DNA of 24,219 nucleotides from an uncultured Eubacteriales bacterium (GCA_910577755.1 CAJTNL010000022.1:1-24219), one strand, 5' to 3'. Positions 1 through 8,580 are shown, counted from the stretch's first letter. The notes: generated by a model from the sequence alone, not told the origin. Translations and numbers: made by a program.

Positions 1-379
1 AGAGCAAAGCCGAATAAGCGTTTAAAATATTGTATTATAAAAGGAATTGATTTTGAGAGAGACAGTAAGTAGTGATAAGCGCTTAATTATTTTAATTCTA
101 TTTGATATTCCAAAGAATGAATCCTTTATGGGTGTAATACCTGCCAAACTGCATAAAACCACAGCTTTTACAACAACCTTAACAGGGCGGTTATATGCCC
201 AATAAGATTGCTTGTTAAAAATTTTGCAAGTGTTAAGGCGGATGAGATATGGCTGATGTGATAGAGATATATTATGGCTAAATTTCATTGACTGCGCAAT
301 TATTGAATAAGAATTATGTAAGCAGTCAGAGACGTTTCCATGGAATATTTGTAAATTTTTAATAAAATACATAAAAAGT
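1..379. other. Leading region without a supported gene
   Basis: No convincing gene is seen here. A 141-codon reading frame runs on the minus strand from 447 to 22, but its ATG has no purine-rich ribosome binding site upstream, its product shows no motif I recognise, and it overlaps the promoter of the next gene. A plus-strand frame of about 55 codons (about 42-210) is also unconvincing. A decayed gene is possible, because a 141-codon open frame is somewhat long for chance in DNA this AT-rich. Confidence 0.4.
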
Positions 380-410
380 TTGCCATATCTAATCAAAAGT
401 GTTATATAAT
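380..410 (+). promoter_or_regulatory. Candidate sigma-A promoter of the PAP2 gene
   Basis: TTGCCA at 380-385 is followed after 17 bases by TATATA at 403-408, overlapping a TATAAT at 405-410. It points toward the phosphatase gene and would leave a leader of about 70 bases. Confidence 0.5.
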
Positions 411-485
411 GAAATAAAATGCAAAAATAAATGATAGGTTGACTCATCAGTCATAAGTAAAATAATCATGATAGGAAAAAAACGT

Positions 486-1103
486 ATGAAGAAAGTTATT
501 GTTAGCAGTATTTTTATTTTGGTGGCCGTATGCTCCTTTGCGATATTGGCAATATGTATGCAACAGGGGGATACAATGGAATTTGATAATTGGGTTTATG
601 GTGGGGTATCTCAAACTATTATGCCGTGGCTTACGGAGGTGCTCAAAATTATGACCTATGGGGGTAATGTATTTGTAGCGGCTGGTATTTGCGGTATTTT
701 ATTGCTCATACCTAATACACGTAAAAACATAGGGTTACCTTCGGCTTTATCAGTAGCAGTTGCAGTTGGGGCAAGTTCTTTACTGAAAGATATATTTGCA
801 AGGTCTCGTCCCGATATATTGCGTTTACTTGAGGAATCTGGTTATAGTTTTCCCAGCGCTCATGCGTTGCTCAGTGCAGCATTATATATCATGCTGATTC
901 TTTTAATTTGCAAATATACCAAAAGCTTACTTACAAAAATTTTGTTGGCATCGTTACTATGTGTTATTATAGGAGTAGTTGGATATAGTCGAATATATAT
1001 GGGTGTACACTACGCTTCTGACATAGTAGGCGGTTGGATTATGGGATTTGCAGTAACATTGCTTGTATATACGATATGTAGGCTAACATTTTTGAAGGAA
1101 TAA
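486..1103 (+). CDS. PAP2-family membrane phosphatase (undecaprenyl-PP phosphatase-like)
   Basis: This is an integral membrane protein of about 205 residues in the type 2 phosphatidic acid phosphatase superfamily. All three signature motifs are visible (numbering from an upstream in-frame ATG at 468): K107-x6-R114-P115, then P129-S130-A131-H132, then S174-R175-x5-H181-x3-D185, the acid phosphatase histidines and their partners. Several hydrophobic segments alternate with them. Family members dephosphorylate lipid pyrophosphates or phosphates at the outer face of the membrane. Bacterial ones of this size are often BcrC-like undecaprenyl pyrophosphate phosphatases that recycle the cell-wall carrier lipid, but the substrate cannot be read from sequence. 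I place the start at 486 because AGGA at 473-476 sits 9 bases before it, while the ATG at 468 has no such site. The gene is monocistronic and ends at a shared terminator with the convergent reductase. Confidence 0.9.
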   Translation: MKKVIVSSIFILVAVCSFAILAICMQQGDTMEFDNWVYGGVSQTIMPWLTEVLKIMTYGGNVFVAAGICGILLLIPNTRKNIGLPSALSVAVAVGASSLLKDIFARSRPDILRLLEESGYSFPSAHALLSAALYIMLILLICKYTKSLLTKILLASLLCVIIGVVGYSRIYMGVHYASDIVGGWIMGFAVTLLVYTICRLTFLKE

Positions 1104-1104
1104 A

Positions 1105-1142
1105 AAATAGCTTCATGCTGTTCAAATTGCATGAAGCTATTT
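1105..1142. terminator. Bidirectional terminator between convergent genes
   Basis: A perfect 14-bp inverted repeat (1105-1118 with 1129-1142, arm AAATAGCTTCATGC, loop 10) lies directly between the stop codons of the phosphatase gene (plus) and the AhpF-like gene (minus). A/T runs flank both sides, so it can serve both. Confidence 0.9.
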
Positions 1143-1143
1143 C

Positions 1144-2829
1144 TTATTGTTGAATAAACTCAACAATTTCTTCAATGGTTTTAGAGCCAAACAATAATTT
1201 TGAATCATCTTTAATAATAGCAGGAACACTCATAATTTTGAATTTGTTCTTAATGTCGGGAAACAGTGAAAGATCCATCATAGTGGCCTCAACATTGGGA
1301 TTGAGCATGGCAATACGATGGCAGGCTGCCACAACATCGGGACAAAATGTGCAGGAAAGGGAAATAGCAATTTTCAAATTGACTTTTTTATCAATAGCTT
1401 GGATTTGCCTAAGCGCTTTTTCATCAAGAGCTTGTCCTGGACCAGCTAAATTATAAAGAGCAAGAATAAAGGAGTTTAGCTCATGACCGCCTGGAATACC
1501 GCAGAATTTAACGCCGGTATAGGTTCCGCTTTCATCAAGAAAAGCAACCATAGGTAGTAAAGTAGCTTCAATCTTTGTTTCTATATCAGGGTTGGTACCT
1601 TTTTCATAAACTTCTAAAAAAATATGGGAAGACAGATTTGGTAATACGGTCAGCCAATCTTTTAAGGAAACAGATTTTTCATTTTGGGAATCCACTATAG
1701 TCACTAAAGTAACATTTTTGTTTAAGGAAGCTAACACACCTCGAACCTGCTCCATAAGAGGGTCGCTCCATAAAGGATGTGCAGTGTTATTTTGTTTTTC
1801 GTCGGAAGGCTGCTTAACACTCTCGGTCAAATTTTTCTGTGTTTCTTTAGGTTTAGATACAGGTTTAGATTCGTCTGTAATACCAAGCCGTTCTTTTTCG
1901 TCTGCAACATAGCGCTCAGCTGTAATTGCGGCAATTGCGCCGTCGGCAACTGAAGTAACAATTTGCCGTAATATTTTTGGACGTAGATCTCCTGCGGCTA
2001 TAACACCGGGTACATTGGTATTCAAATTTTCATCGGTTAAAATATAGCCGTAATCATCTAATTTAATATGGTCTTTGAATAATGCTGTAGAAGGCTCATA
2101 GCCGGCAAATACAAATACGCCAAAAGTTTGATCTTCTTCTGATGCGGTATAGGTGAAAGTTTCGCCGGTTTGATTATTGACAAAGGTAGCTTGTTTGAGT
2201 AAATCATCGCCGCTTAATTCTTTTACCTCGGTGTTATAGTGTATAGTAATATTATCCATTGATCGCACTTTGTCTGCTATACTTTTGGCACAAGTGAAAT
2301 CAGGTTCACGTATAATCATGGTAACATTTTTACCATATCTAGTTAAAAACATGGCTTCTTCGGCTGCGGCGTATCCACCTCCAATTACAAAAATATCAAG
2401 TCCGGTGAAAAATTCTCCGTCACATGTTGCACAGTATGCTACGCCTCGACCGGTGAACTCTTCTTCTCCGGAAAACCCAATTTTACGAGGTTGGGCACCG
2501 GTAGCAATGATTACAGCACGGCAAAAATATTCTTGCTTATCAGAAATCAAACGCTTTACTTCACCGGAAAAATCTACTTGTTTAATTTCATCTGATACAA
2601 ACGAAACGCCGAAATCTTTGGCTTGTTGATGCATTTCTTCCATGAGAGCAGGGCCGGATGTTTTACGAATACCGGGATAGTTTACTACTTCAGATGTTGT
2701 TATAATTTGCCCTCCCACTTGTTTTTTTTCTATAATCAATGTATTCAACATGGCGCGGCCAGCATATAAACCGGCTGACAGACCTGCGGGGCCTCCGCCA
2801 ATTATGATTAAATCATAAATATTATTCAT
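1144..2829 (-). CDS. AhpF-like NAD(P)H:disulfide reductase, thioredoxin-reductase module followed by a double thioredoxin-fold domain
   Basis: 561 residues. Residues 1-310 form a thioredoxin-reductase-type flavoprotein: FAD-binding GGGPAG at 11-16, redox pair C133-A-T-C136, NAD(P)-binding GGGYAA at 150-155, and the late FAD motif GVIAAGD near 275-281. The HRR-x3-R NADPH signature of ordinary TrxB is absent (IIREPDF instead), which by family rules hints at NADH use. A polar linker (about 315-350) joins a C-terminal part of two thioredoxin folds. The first lacks a CxxC and the second carries C493-T-F-C496, as in the N-terminal domain of AhpF. The order is therefore permuted relative to AhpF. 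The likely job is to pass electrons from NAD(P)H through FAD and the two CxxC pairs to the AhpC peroxiredoxin encoded just upstream. AGGAGG lies 7 bases before the ATG. Confidence 0.88.
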   Translation of the reverse strand: MNNIYDLIIIGGGPAGLSAGLYAGRAMLNTLIIEKKQVGGQIITTSEVVNYPGIRKTSGPALMEEMHQQAKDFGVSFVSDEIKQVDFSGEVKRLISDKQEYFCRAVIIATGAQPRKIGFSGEEEFTGRGVAYCATCDGEFFTGLDIFVIGGGYAAAEEAMFLTRYGKNVTMIIREPDFTCAKSIADKVRSMDNITIHYNTEVKELSGDDLLKQATFVNNQTGETFTYTASEEDQTFGVFVFAGYEPSTALFKDHIKLDDYGYILTDENLNTNVPGVIAAGDLRPKILRQIVTSVADGAIAAITAERYVADEKERLGITDESKPVSKPKETQKNLTESVKQPSDEKQNNTAHPLWSDPLMEQVRGVLASLNKNVTLVTIVDSQNEKSVSLKDWLTVLPNLSSHIFLEVYEKGTNPDIETKIEATLLPMVAFLDESGTYTGVKFCGIPGGHELNSFILALYNLAGPGQALDEKALRQIQAIDKKVNLKIAISLSCTFCPDVVAACHRIAMLNPNVEATMMDLSLFPDIKNKFKIMSVPAIIKDDSKLLFGSKTIEEIVEFIQQ

Positions 2830-2845
2830 AAAGATTCCTCCTATA

Positions 2846-2879
2846 AAAAATGTCGACGGGTAAAGCCATCGACATTTTT
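2846..2879 (-). promoter_or_regulatory. Intergenic hairpin between ahpC and the AhpF-like gene (attenuator or leaky terminator)
   Basis: Arms 2846-2856 and 2869-2879 pair perfectly (AAAAATGTCGA with TCGACATTTTT), with two more G-C pairs inside. On the minus strand a U run ends the hairpin a few bases before the AGGAGG of the reductase gene. It could end most ahpC transcripts and set a high peroxidase to reductase ratio. Confidence 0.6.
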
Positions 2880-2912
2880 AAACTATTTTTCGGCTCTGTT
2901 AGCCTATATCTA

Positions 2913-3479
2913 TTAAAGTTTGCCGACAAGATCCAAGCTTGGAGTTAAAGTATCATCGCCTGGTTTCCATTTAGCAGGACAAACTTGGTCGCCATGTGCT
3001 GCAACAAATTGAGCAGCCTGTAATTTACGTAGTAACTCTTCAGCGTTTCTGCCTATGCCTGTATCCTGTACTTCGTATGCAACAATTTTGCCTTCAGGAT
3101 TCACGATGAAGGAAGCACGTAGAGCTAAACCGTCTTGTTCAATCAGTACGCCGAATTCATTTGCTAGTGTATTGGTTGGATCACCGAGCATTGGGAATTT
3201 AATTTTTCCAATGGTTTCGGAAGCATCTGCCCATGCTTTATGTGTAAAGTGCGTATCTGTGGATACAGCATAAATCTCACAATTTGCTTTTTTAAATTCC
3301 TCATAATTGTCGGCAAGGTCACCCAATTCTGTTGGGCAAACGAAAGTAAAGTCAGCCGGATAGAAGAAGAAAATAGACCAGTGCCCTTTAGTGGCTTGCG
3401 CTGTTATCTCTTTGAATTCACCATCATGATATGCTTGTGCTGTAAAATCTGATACTTGATGTCCAATTAAATGACTCAT
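2913..3479 (-). CDS. ahpC: Alkyl hydroperoxide reductase subunit C (typical 2-Cys peroxiredoxin)
   Basis: 188 residues, the usual length for AhpC. The active-site stretch P41-x3-T45-x2-C48 (PADFTFVCP) holds the peroxidatic cysteine, R121 is the conserved active-site arginine, and C167 in VCPAKWKPG is the resolving cysteine. The enzyme reduces hydrogen peroxide, organic peroxides and peroxynitrite in the cytoplasm and is re-reduced by an AhpF-type partner, here the next gene on the same strand 83 bases downstream. It has its own strong promoter (3539-3567) and a purine-rich GAGGT ribosome site before the ATG. Confidence 0.97.
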   Translation of the reverse strand: MSHLIGHQVSDFTAQAYHDGEFKEITAQATKGHWSIFFFYPADFTFVCPTELGDLADNYEEFKKANCEIYAVSTDTHFTHKAWADASETIGKIKFPMLGDPTNTLANEFGVLIEQDGLALRASFIVNPEGKIVAYEVQDTGIGRNAEELLRKLQAAQFVAAHGDQVCPAKWKPGDDTLTPSLDLVGKL

Positions 3480-3514
3480 TATAACTACCTCACTTTTAAA
3501 ATAATATTAAATTT

Positions 3515-3529
3515 AACAATCCTATTGTT
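3515..3529. promoter_or_regulatory. Candidate operator in the ahpC leader
   Basis: AACAAT-CCT-ATTGTT is a perfect 6-3-6 palindrome about 10 bases downstream of the ahpC -10 box, close to the expected transcription start. It does not match the PerR consensus well. A redox-responsive repressor site is an inference from position only. Confidence 0.4.
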
Positions 3530-3538
3530 TATAAAATT

Positions 3539-3567
3539 AGTATACTTTAGATGTTTTAAACTGTCAA
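3539..3567 (-). promoter_or_regulatory. Strong sigma-A promoter of ahpC
   Basis: On the minus strand TTGACA (3567-3562) and TATACT (3544-3539) are separated by exactly 17 bases, a near-consensus promoter pointing at ahpC, 60 bases upstream of its start codon. Confidence 0.88.
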
Positions 3568-3690
3568 TATATATTTATTTTTATTCACATATATTTCAAA
3601 TATTATATATACATTTATGTAATTATATAATAGCAAAAAAATTGCACAATATTTGTAAAATTTTCTCAGATACATTCGTGGTTAAGTATG

Positions 3691-3720
3691 TTGATTTTTT
3701 TAAAATCGACATGTTATAAT
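3691..3720 (+). promoter_or_regulatory. Sigma-A promoter of the GH25 gene
   Basis: TTGATT at 3691-3696 and TATAAT at 3715-3720 have an 18-base spacer. The leader is short, with AAGGAGA at 3744-3750 placed 8 bases before the ATG at 3759. Confidence 0.8.
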
Positions 3721-3758
3721 TAAATAAAAATTAAAATTTTATAAAGGAGAATATTTAC

Positions 3759-6700
3759 ATGAAGAAAAAAATAGCATTATTGCTATTGGCACTTATAATT
3801 GCCAGTACAACAGTACCGGTTGGTACGTCTTATGCTGCTGTAAATGGAGATACGCAAAGTATTGAGCAGACGTCTGATTCTTCTGTTAACGAAACAGAGA
3901 GCAGTGATCGTGCAGATTTTGACAGTGAGGTCATGACAAATAACGAAGAAAGTACCAGCAATGATATACATAATGAAACTTCGTCAGCTTCAGAGAAAAA
4001 TCCGGAAGAATCAGTGGATGGCGAGACTGATACAAACTCTGCGATACAAACGACAGATAATGATAGGCAGGAGAATATAGAACCGGTGGAGACGTATGCC
4101 ACACAAAATGCAGCAACATACATTGTGCCCGATGGTTATTATGAAATACGTTCAGCTGTCAGTGGTAAAAATTTGGAGGTATACGGAATCAGCCATGCAG
4201 GCGGAGCTAAAATTACGCAATGGTATTCTACAGGTGGTAAAAATCAAAAGTGGAAACTAGAGAATTTATCGGATGGTACGGTTCGTTTAACCAACGTGGA
4301 ATCAGGGCTTGTGCTAGATTTAAACGCAAGCAACATGGAGTACGAGCAATGGGACTGGCACGGCGGAGCAAATCAGAGATGGCAGATATCCAAAGCAGCA
4401 ACCGACGGTAACTATTATATTAGAAATGTGCAAAACGGGCACGCTGTGGATGTGTTGTTCGGTAATATGAATGACGGTCAGTACGTCGTAGATTATGAAT
4501 ATAACGGCGGTGTGAATCAGCAATGGCAGTTTATTGCTACTGATCCCAATACAACAAATGTGATACCAAATGGTTATTATGAAATACGTTCGGCTGTCAG
4601 TGGTAAAAATTTAGAGGTTTACGGAGTTAGCCATGCGGGCGGGGCTAAAATTACGCAATGGTATTCCACAGGCGGTAGAAATCAAAAATGGCAGTTAGAG
4701 AATTTGTCGGACGGCACGGTTCGCTTAACTAATGTAGAATCAGGACTTGTACTGGATTTGAATGGGGGTAATATTGAGTACGAGCAATGGGATTGGCACG
4801 GACGTGCAAATCAGAGGTGGCAAATTTCAAAGGCGGCGACCGATGGAAATTACTACATTAGAAATGGGCTGAACGGGCACGCTATGGATGTGTTGTTTGG
4901 TAACATGAATGACGGTCAGTATGTTGTTGATTATGAATATAACGGCGGTGTAAATCAGCAATGGCAGTTCATCGCTACTGATCCGTATGCAACACAGGTA
5001 ATATCAGACGGATATTATGAAATACGCTCAGCTGTCAGCGGTAAAAATTTAGCTGTACAAGCAGGCAGTCACACAGGCGGAGAGAAGATTATTCAATCTA
5101 CTGCAACAGGTGGTAAAAACCAAAAATGGAAATTAGAAAATTTGTCTGACGGTATCGTTCGCTTAATCAATGTTGAATCCGGTTTGGTTATGGCTTTAGA
5201 TGGAAGTAACAAGGAGTACGAGCAATGGGAATGGAACGGCAGAGCAGATCAAAGGTGGCAGTTTTCAAAGGCGGTTACGGGTAATTATTATATAAGGAGC
5301 GCTCAAAATGGACATGCAATAGATGTGCTTGGAAATATGAATGATGGACAGCCTGTTGTAGATTATGAGTATAACGGCGGCATGAATCAGCAATGGCAGC
5401 TTGTTCCTACAACGGTTCAGGTTCAACCAGAGACAACACCTATTATTGCGGATGGATATTATGAAATACGTTCGGCCGTCAGCGGTAAAAATTTAGAGGT
5501 TTACGGAGTCAGTCATCAAGGTGGCGCTAAAATTACCCAATGGTCTGCAACAGGCGGTAATAATCAAAAGTGGCGGTTAGAGAATCTTGAGGATGGTACA
5601 GTACGTTTAACTAATGTTGAATCTGGTTTAGTGATGGATTTAAACAGAAGCAATATGGAGTACGAACAATGGGATTGGCATGGCGAAGCGAACCAAAGGT
5701 GGCAAATTACTAAAGCGCCTACGAAAGGTTATTACTATATTCAAAGTGCCTACAATACACATGCTGTAGATTTGCTATATGGAAATATGAATGATGGTCA
5801 ACATGTAGCTGATATTGCATTTAACGGAGGAATTAATCAACAATGGCAGTTCATTCCAACAATTGTTTCTTCGATTACCTCCAGCCTTGGTACTTACTTT
5901 CAAAATTGTCAGACCACTACACTGACTGCGCTTGTGCCTTATCATGCAAATAACCGTTACAAGTTTAGCATAGATTATAATGGTCGGCACATTGTTTTAC
6001 AGAATTATAGCAATAGCTCTACCTGCCGTTGGACACCGATTGATACTGGTGCTTATACGGTCAATCTTTCTGTAATAGACAGTACGGGCAAAGTATTTCA
6101 GACATCACAAAATATAGAGGTTATTTCTAATGGTCAAAACACATTGACGGGAATTGATGTGTCTCAGTGGCAAGGTAATATAGACTGGGGAGCTGTGAAA
6201 AATAGCGGAGTGGTAAATTATGCAATGTTGCGTGTTGGTTATGGCAGAGAACCCTCTCAAAAGGATCCATATTTTGAGAGGAACTATGCAGGTGCAACCA
6301 GTCAAAATATTCCTGTAGGTGTTTATCATTATAGTTATGCTAATACGGTGACAGATGCGATACGTGAGGCCGATGCTTGTTTACAGATGTTAAACGGAAA
6401 AGAACTGACTTTACCGATAGCTTATGATATTGAGGATACCAAAACGCTTGTAGGTGTGAATAAACAAACTCTTACCGATATTGCAATTGCTTTTTGTGAC
6501 CGTATTAAAGCAGCCGGGTATCAGCCGATGATTTATACCAACCCAAGCTATGCGAATGATCGGTTAGATTTAGCACAGTTAAGGGCAAAAGGTTATGATG
6601 TTTGGATTGCAAATTACGGTGTTTCTAATTATAAATTCCCTTATCCCGTAAAAATGTGGCAGTATTCTTCTACAGGAAGAGTACCTGGTATAAGTGATAA

Positions 6701-6956
6701 CGTTGTTGATATGAATTACTGGTATGTGGGCTCAGATTACAGCGGAAATACGCCGCTTCCAGCAGGTCAAAAAGGACAATGTAACGATTATGCAGTAAAT
6801 ATACGTGCAAATCCTTCTACCTCTGCTTCGATATTATATATGGCGCAAAAGGGATATACTTTTACCATTTTGGAATCCAACGGTGTCTGGTATCGCATAT
6901 CTTTTGGCGGCGGTCGTGAAGGTTGGATACATAGAGACTATGTACAATTGATATAA
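3759..6956 (+). CDS. Secreted GH25 muramidase with four ricin-type lectin repeats and a C-terminal SH3 domain
   Basis: 1065 residues. A clear signal peptide (about 1-27, ending SYAA) is followed by an acidic Ser/Thr-rich linker to about 115. Four consecutive beta-trefoil (ricin B-like) modules of about 147 residues start near 124, 269, 416 and 564. Each opens with GYYEIRSAVSGKNL and carries three Q-x-W motifs (NQKW, NQRW, NQQW). A beta-rich Ig-like segment (about 704-793) comes next. The GH25 lysozyme domain starts at G798-I-D800-V-S-Q-W and has the catalytic Y889-D890-I-E892-D pattern. An SH3b domain (about 1005-1065) ends the protein. GH25 enzymes cleave the beta-1,4 bond between N-acetylmuramic acid and N-acetylglucosamine. 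The lectin modules probably bind wall or host glycans. There is no LPXTG or transmembrane tail, so it is released or held by its binding domains. Autolysin and competitor-lysing roles both fit. It is monocistronic. Confidence 0.92.
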   Translation: MKKKIALLLLALIIASTTVPVGTSYAAVNGDTQSIEQTSDSSVNETESSDRADFDSEVMTNNEESTSNDIHNETSSASEKNPEESVDGETDTNSAIQTTDNDRQENIEPVETYATQNAATYIVPDGYYEIRSAVSGKNLEVYGISHAGGAKITQWYSTGGKNQKWKLENLSDGTVRLTNVESGLVLDLNASNMEYEQWDWHGGANQRWQISKAATDGNYYIRNVQNGHAVDVLFGNMNDGQYVVDYEYNGGVNQQWQFIATDPNTTNVIPNGYYEIRSAVSGKNLEVYGVSHAGGAKITQWYSTGGRNQKWQLENLSDGTVRLTNVESGLVLDLNGGNIEYEQWDWHGRANQRWQISKAATDGNYYIRNGLNGHAMDVLFGNMNDGQYVVDYEYNGGVNQQWQFIATDPYATQVISDGYYEIRSAVSGKNLAVQAGSHTGGEKIIQSTATGGKNQKWKLENLSDGIVRLINVESGLVMALDGSNKEYEQWEWNGRADQRWQFSKAVTGNYYIRSAQNGHAIDVLGNMNDGQPVVDYEYNGGMNQQWQLVPTTVQVQPETTPIIADGYYEIRSAVSGKNLEVYGVSHQGGAKITQWSATGGNNQKWRLENLEDGTVRLTNVESGLVMDLNRSNMEYEQWDWHGEANQRWQITKAPTKGYYYIQSAYNTHAVDLLYGNMNDGQHVADIAFNGGINQQWQFIPTIVSSITSSLGTYFQNCQTTTLTALVPYHANNRYKFSIDYNGRHIVLQNYSNSSTCRWTPIDTGAYTVNLSVIDSTGKVFQTSQNIEVISNGQNTLTGIDVSQWQGNIDWGAVKNSGVVNYAMLRVGYGREPSQKDPYFERNYAGATSQNIPVGVYHYSYANTVTDAIREADACLQMLNGKELTLPIAYDIEDTKTLVGVNKQTLTDIAIAFCDRIKAAGYQPMIYTNPSYANDRLDLAQLRAKGYDVWIANYGVSNYKFPYPVKMWQYSSTGRVPGISDNVVDMNYWYVGSDYSGNTPLPAGQKGQCNDYAVNIRANPSTSASILYMAQKGYTFTILESNGVWYRISFGGGREGWIHRDYVQLI
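4122..5860 (+). repeat. Four tandem ricin-module coding repeats of about 440 bp
   Basis: The DNA encoding the four lectin modules recurs every 437-443 bases (module starts near 4128, 4565, 5005 and 5448). Blocks such as the one coding for GYYEIRSAVSGKNL are nearly identical in all copies. Copies 1 and 2 look closest. Such repeats can expand or contract by recombination. Confidence 0.85.
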
Positions 6957-6972
6957 TATTGAGTTATATCTG

Positions 6973-7021
6973 AAAAAACTGTTGTTAAGTACTTTAATTT
7001 CTGTACTGGCAACAGTTTTTT
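6973..7021 (+). terminator. Rho-independent terminator of the GH25 gene
   Basis: AAAAAACTGTTG (6973-6984) pairs with CAACAGTTTTTT (7010-7021), and an inner AGTAC/GTACT adds to the stem. It ends in a T run 17 bases after the GH25 stop codon. Confidence 0.9.
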
Positions 7022-7254
7022 AACATTAAAAAAAGAGTATATTTGTAAGATATGCTCAATCAAAAATTTAATAAGGAGTTGTTCCAAAGGACAAAAAGCA
7101 ATAAATTTTAAAATAAAAAATAAGTTTGCGACAGAGTAGTGATATGATTAGCTTGAGGGTCAAATTTTATATGTGCCTGCAATAAAAATACTTTTGATCC
7201 ATTTTCTCTAATGATTGTGGCTAAATTATTTATAACCTTACTATAATATTGAAA
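7022..7254. other. Gene-free spacer
   Basis: AT-rich sequence between the GH25 terminator and the radical SAM promoter. I see no reading frame with a ribosome site and no RNA gene. Confidence 0.6.
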
Positions 7255-7283
7255 TAGTCAAATCAAAAAAAGTATGATATACT
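7255..7283 (+). promoter_or_regulatory. Extended -10 promoter of the radical SAM gene
   Basis: TGaTATACT (-10 at 7278-7283 with an upstream TG) lies 17 bases after a weak TAGTCA -35. AAAGGAG at 7333-7339 stands 7 bases before the ATG. Confidence 0.6.
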
Positions 7284-7346
7284 AATATAAAACAATGATT
7301 TATGCATAAATTGTTTTGAGAGAATTGTTTAGAAAGGAGTTTTGAT

Positions 7347-8219
7347 ATGCGATATGAAGGAACGGTTTATCGTCCCCCAAGTGAGGCGCGAAGTCTGATT
7401 CTTCAGTTGACTATTGGATGTGCCCGGGATGAATGTACATTTTGTAGTATGTATAAAGATAAAAAATTTCGCATCCGAGACCTAGACGAGGTTGTTGAAG
7501 ATATTATAATGGCTAAAAAACATGGTATGCTTGGTATTGAACGAGTGTTTCTCGCCGATGGCGATGCCTTAATTGTAAAAACTAAAGATTTACTTTATAT
7601 TATTAATAAGATTCATGAAATTCTTCCAACTGTCAACCGAATTACAGCTTACGGAGCGCCTAAAGATGTTCTTGTGAAAAAACCAGAAGAACTTAAAGCG
7701 CTGCGTGAGTCTGGCTTAAATATGATTTATATGGGTGCAGAATCGGGTTCTGATAAGATATTAAAAGCCGTTAAAAAAAATGCAACCCAAGCGGAAATTA
7801 TTGAAGCAGGTCAGAAGTTAAAAACTGCTGGTCTGAAGTCTTCCATCACGCTTATTTCTGGTCTTGGGGGCATCGAAAATCTTGAAGAGCATGCTATTGA
7901 GTCTGCAAAAGTAATTTCTGCCATTAAGCCGGAGTATGCCAGTCTTTTGACGCTGCTCATTGAACCTGGTACACCGCTCTATGACCAATGGAAATCTGGA
8001 GAATTTCATCCCTTGGAAGGACCTGAGTCTATTTTTAAAGAAATGACTCTTTTTCTTAAAAATATTGACAGTGAGGGTACTGTGTTCCGTGCAAATCATG
8101 CCTCTAACTATGTTCCTTTGGCTGGGACCTTTAATCAGGATATTCCTGCCTTGCTTGCCCAGATTGAAAATGCCGTTAAAAACCAACTTTTCCGTCCGGA
8201 TGCTTTTCGTCAACTTTAA
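7347..8219 (+). CDS. Radical SAM protein of unknown substrate
   Basis: 290 residues. The cluster motif C25-x4-C30-x2-C33, followed by S-M-Y-K-D, is the variant CX4CX2C seen in a family of small radical SAM proteins (COG1032-like), rather than the classical CX3CX2C. The three cysteines would hold a [4Fe-4S] cluster that cleaves S-adenosylmethionine to a 5'-deoxyadenosyl radical. Further on, MGAESGSD (about 129-136) and the LISGLGG stretch (about 169-175) fit SAM-contacting strands of the TIM barrel. No B12-binding, TRAM or SPASM domain is attached. There are no co-transcribed neighbours, so the substrate cannot be inferred. The start is well supported by AAAGGAG. Confidence 0.85.
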   Translation: MRYEGTVYRPPSEARSLILQLTIGCARDECTFCSMYKDKKFRIRDLDEVVEDIIMAKKHGMLGIERVFLADGDALIVKTKDLLYIINKIHEILPTVNRITAYGAPKDVLVKKPEELKALRESGLNMIYMGAESGSDKILKAVKKNATQAEIIEAGQKLKTAGLKSSITLISGLGGIENLEEHAIESAKVISAIKPEYASLLTLLIEPGTPLYDQWKSGEFHPLEGPESIFKEMTLFLKNIDSEGTVFRANHASNYVPLAGTFNQDIPALLAQIENAVKNQLFRPDAFRQL

Positions 8220-8383
8220 GGAAATTTTATTTATCATGGTTGCCTAAAAAGCAATATAAAGGTAAAAGACATTATATACAAGTTAAAAATTTAAGGTAAC
8301 TAATTTGGAGCAGATTAAGTATCTGACAGCTATTTTCTGAGTATACATTATGATGAATATAAAAAGTAAGATAATACTGATAG

Positions 8384-8418
8384 TTTTACGTGAATTTTTG
8401 AAATTAACGTAAAATTTT
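8384..8418 (+). terminator. Putative terminator downstream of the radical SAM gene
   Basis: TTTTACGT (8384-8391) pairs with ACGTAAAA (8407-8414), with extra ATTT/AAAT pairing in the loop, followed by TTTT. It lies about 165 bases after the stop codon, so its link to that gene is uncertain. Confidence 0.5.
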
Positions 8419-8483
8419 GTCATAGCAAGTATTGAGATGTTTCTGTGCGCTTATTACATTTTGAAATATAGATTGAAAACAAG

Positions 8484-8530
8484 AAGTTTACATTTTCCAA
8501 TGGTTCAGGAAATGTAGACTTTTACTTTTT
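8484..8530 (+). terminator. Putative terminator hairpin
   Basis: AAGTTTACATTTTCC (8484-8498) pairs with GGAAATGTAGACTT (8508-8521) with minor mismatch, and a T-rich tail follows. No gene ends immediately upstream, so it may be left over from a deleted gene. Confidence 0.5.
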
Positions 8531-8580
8531 TATCCCCTAACCTTTATAAGTAAAAATAAATATTTACTGGCATTTAATAT

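Noticed and set aside
42..210. A plus-strand frame with SSDKRLIILILFDIPKN, superficially like the start of Cas2
   Set aside because: It ends after about 55 codons, has no ATG with a ribosome site, no conserved Cas2 continuation, and there is no CRISPR array in the window.
22..447. 141-codon minus-strand frame as a gene
   Set aside because: No ribosome binding site, no recognisable motif, and it overlaps the promoter of the phosphatase gene. Kept only as a note in the leading region.
3471..3719. 82-codon plus-strand frame between ahpC and the GH25 gene
   Set aside because: It overlaps the ahpC promoter and leader on the other strand, lacks a ribosome site, and consists of AT-rich low-complexity codons.
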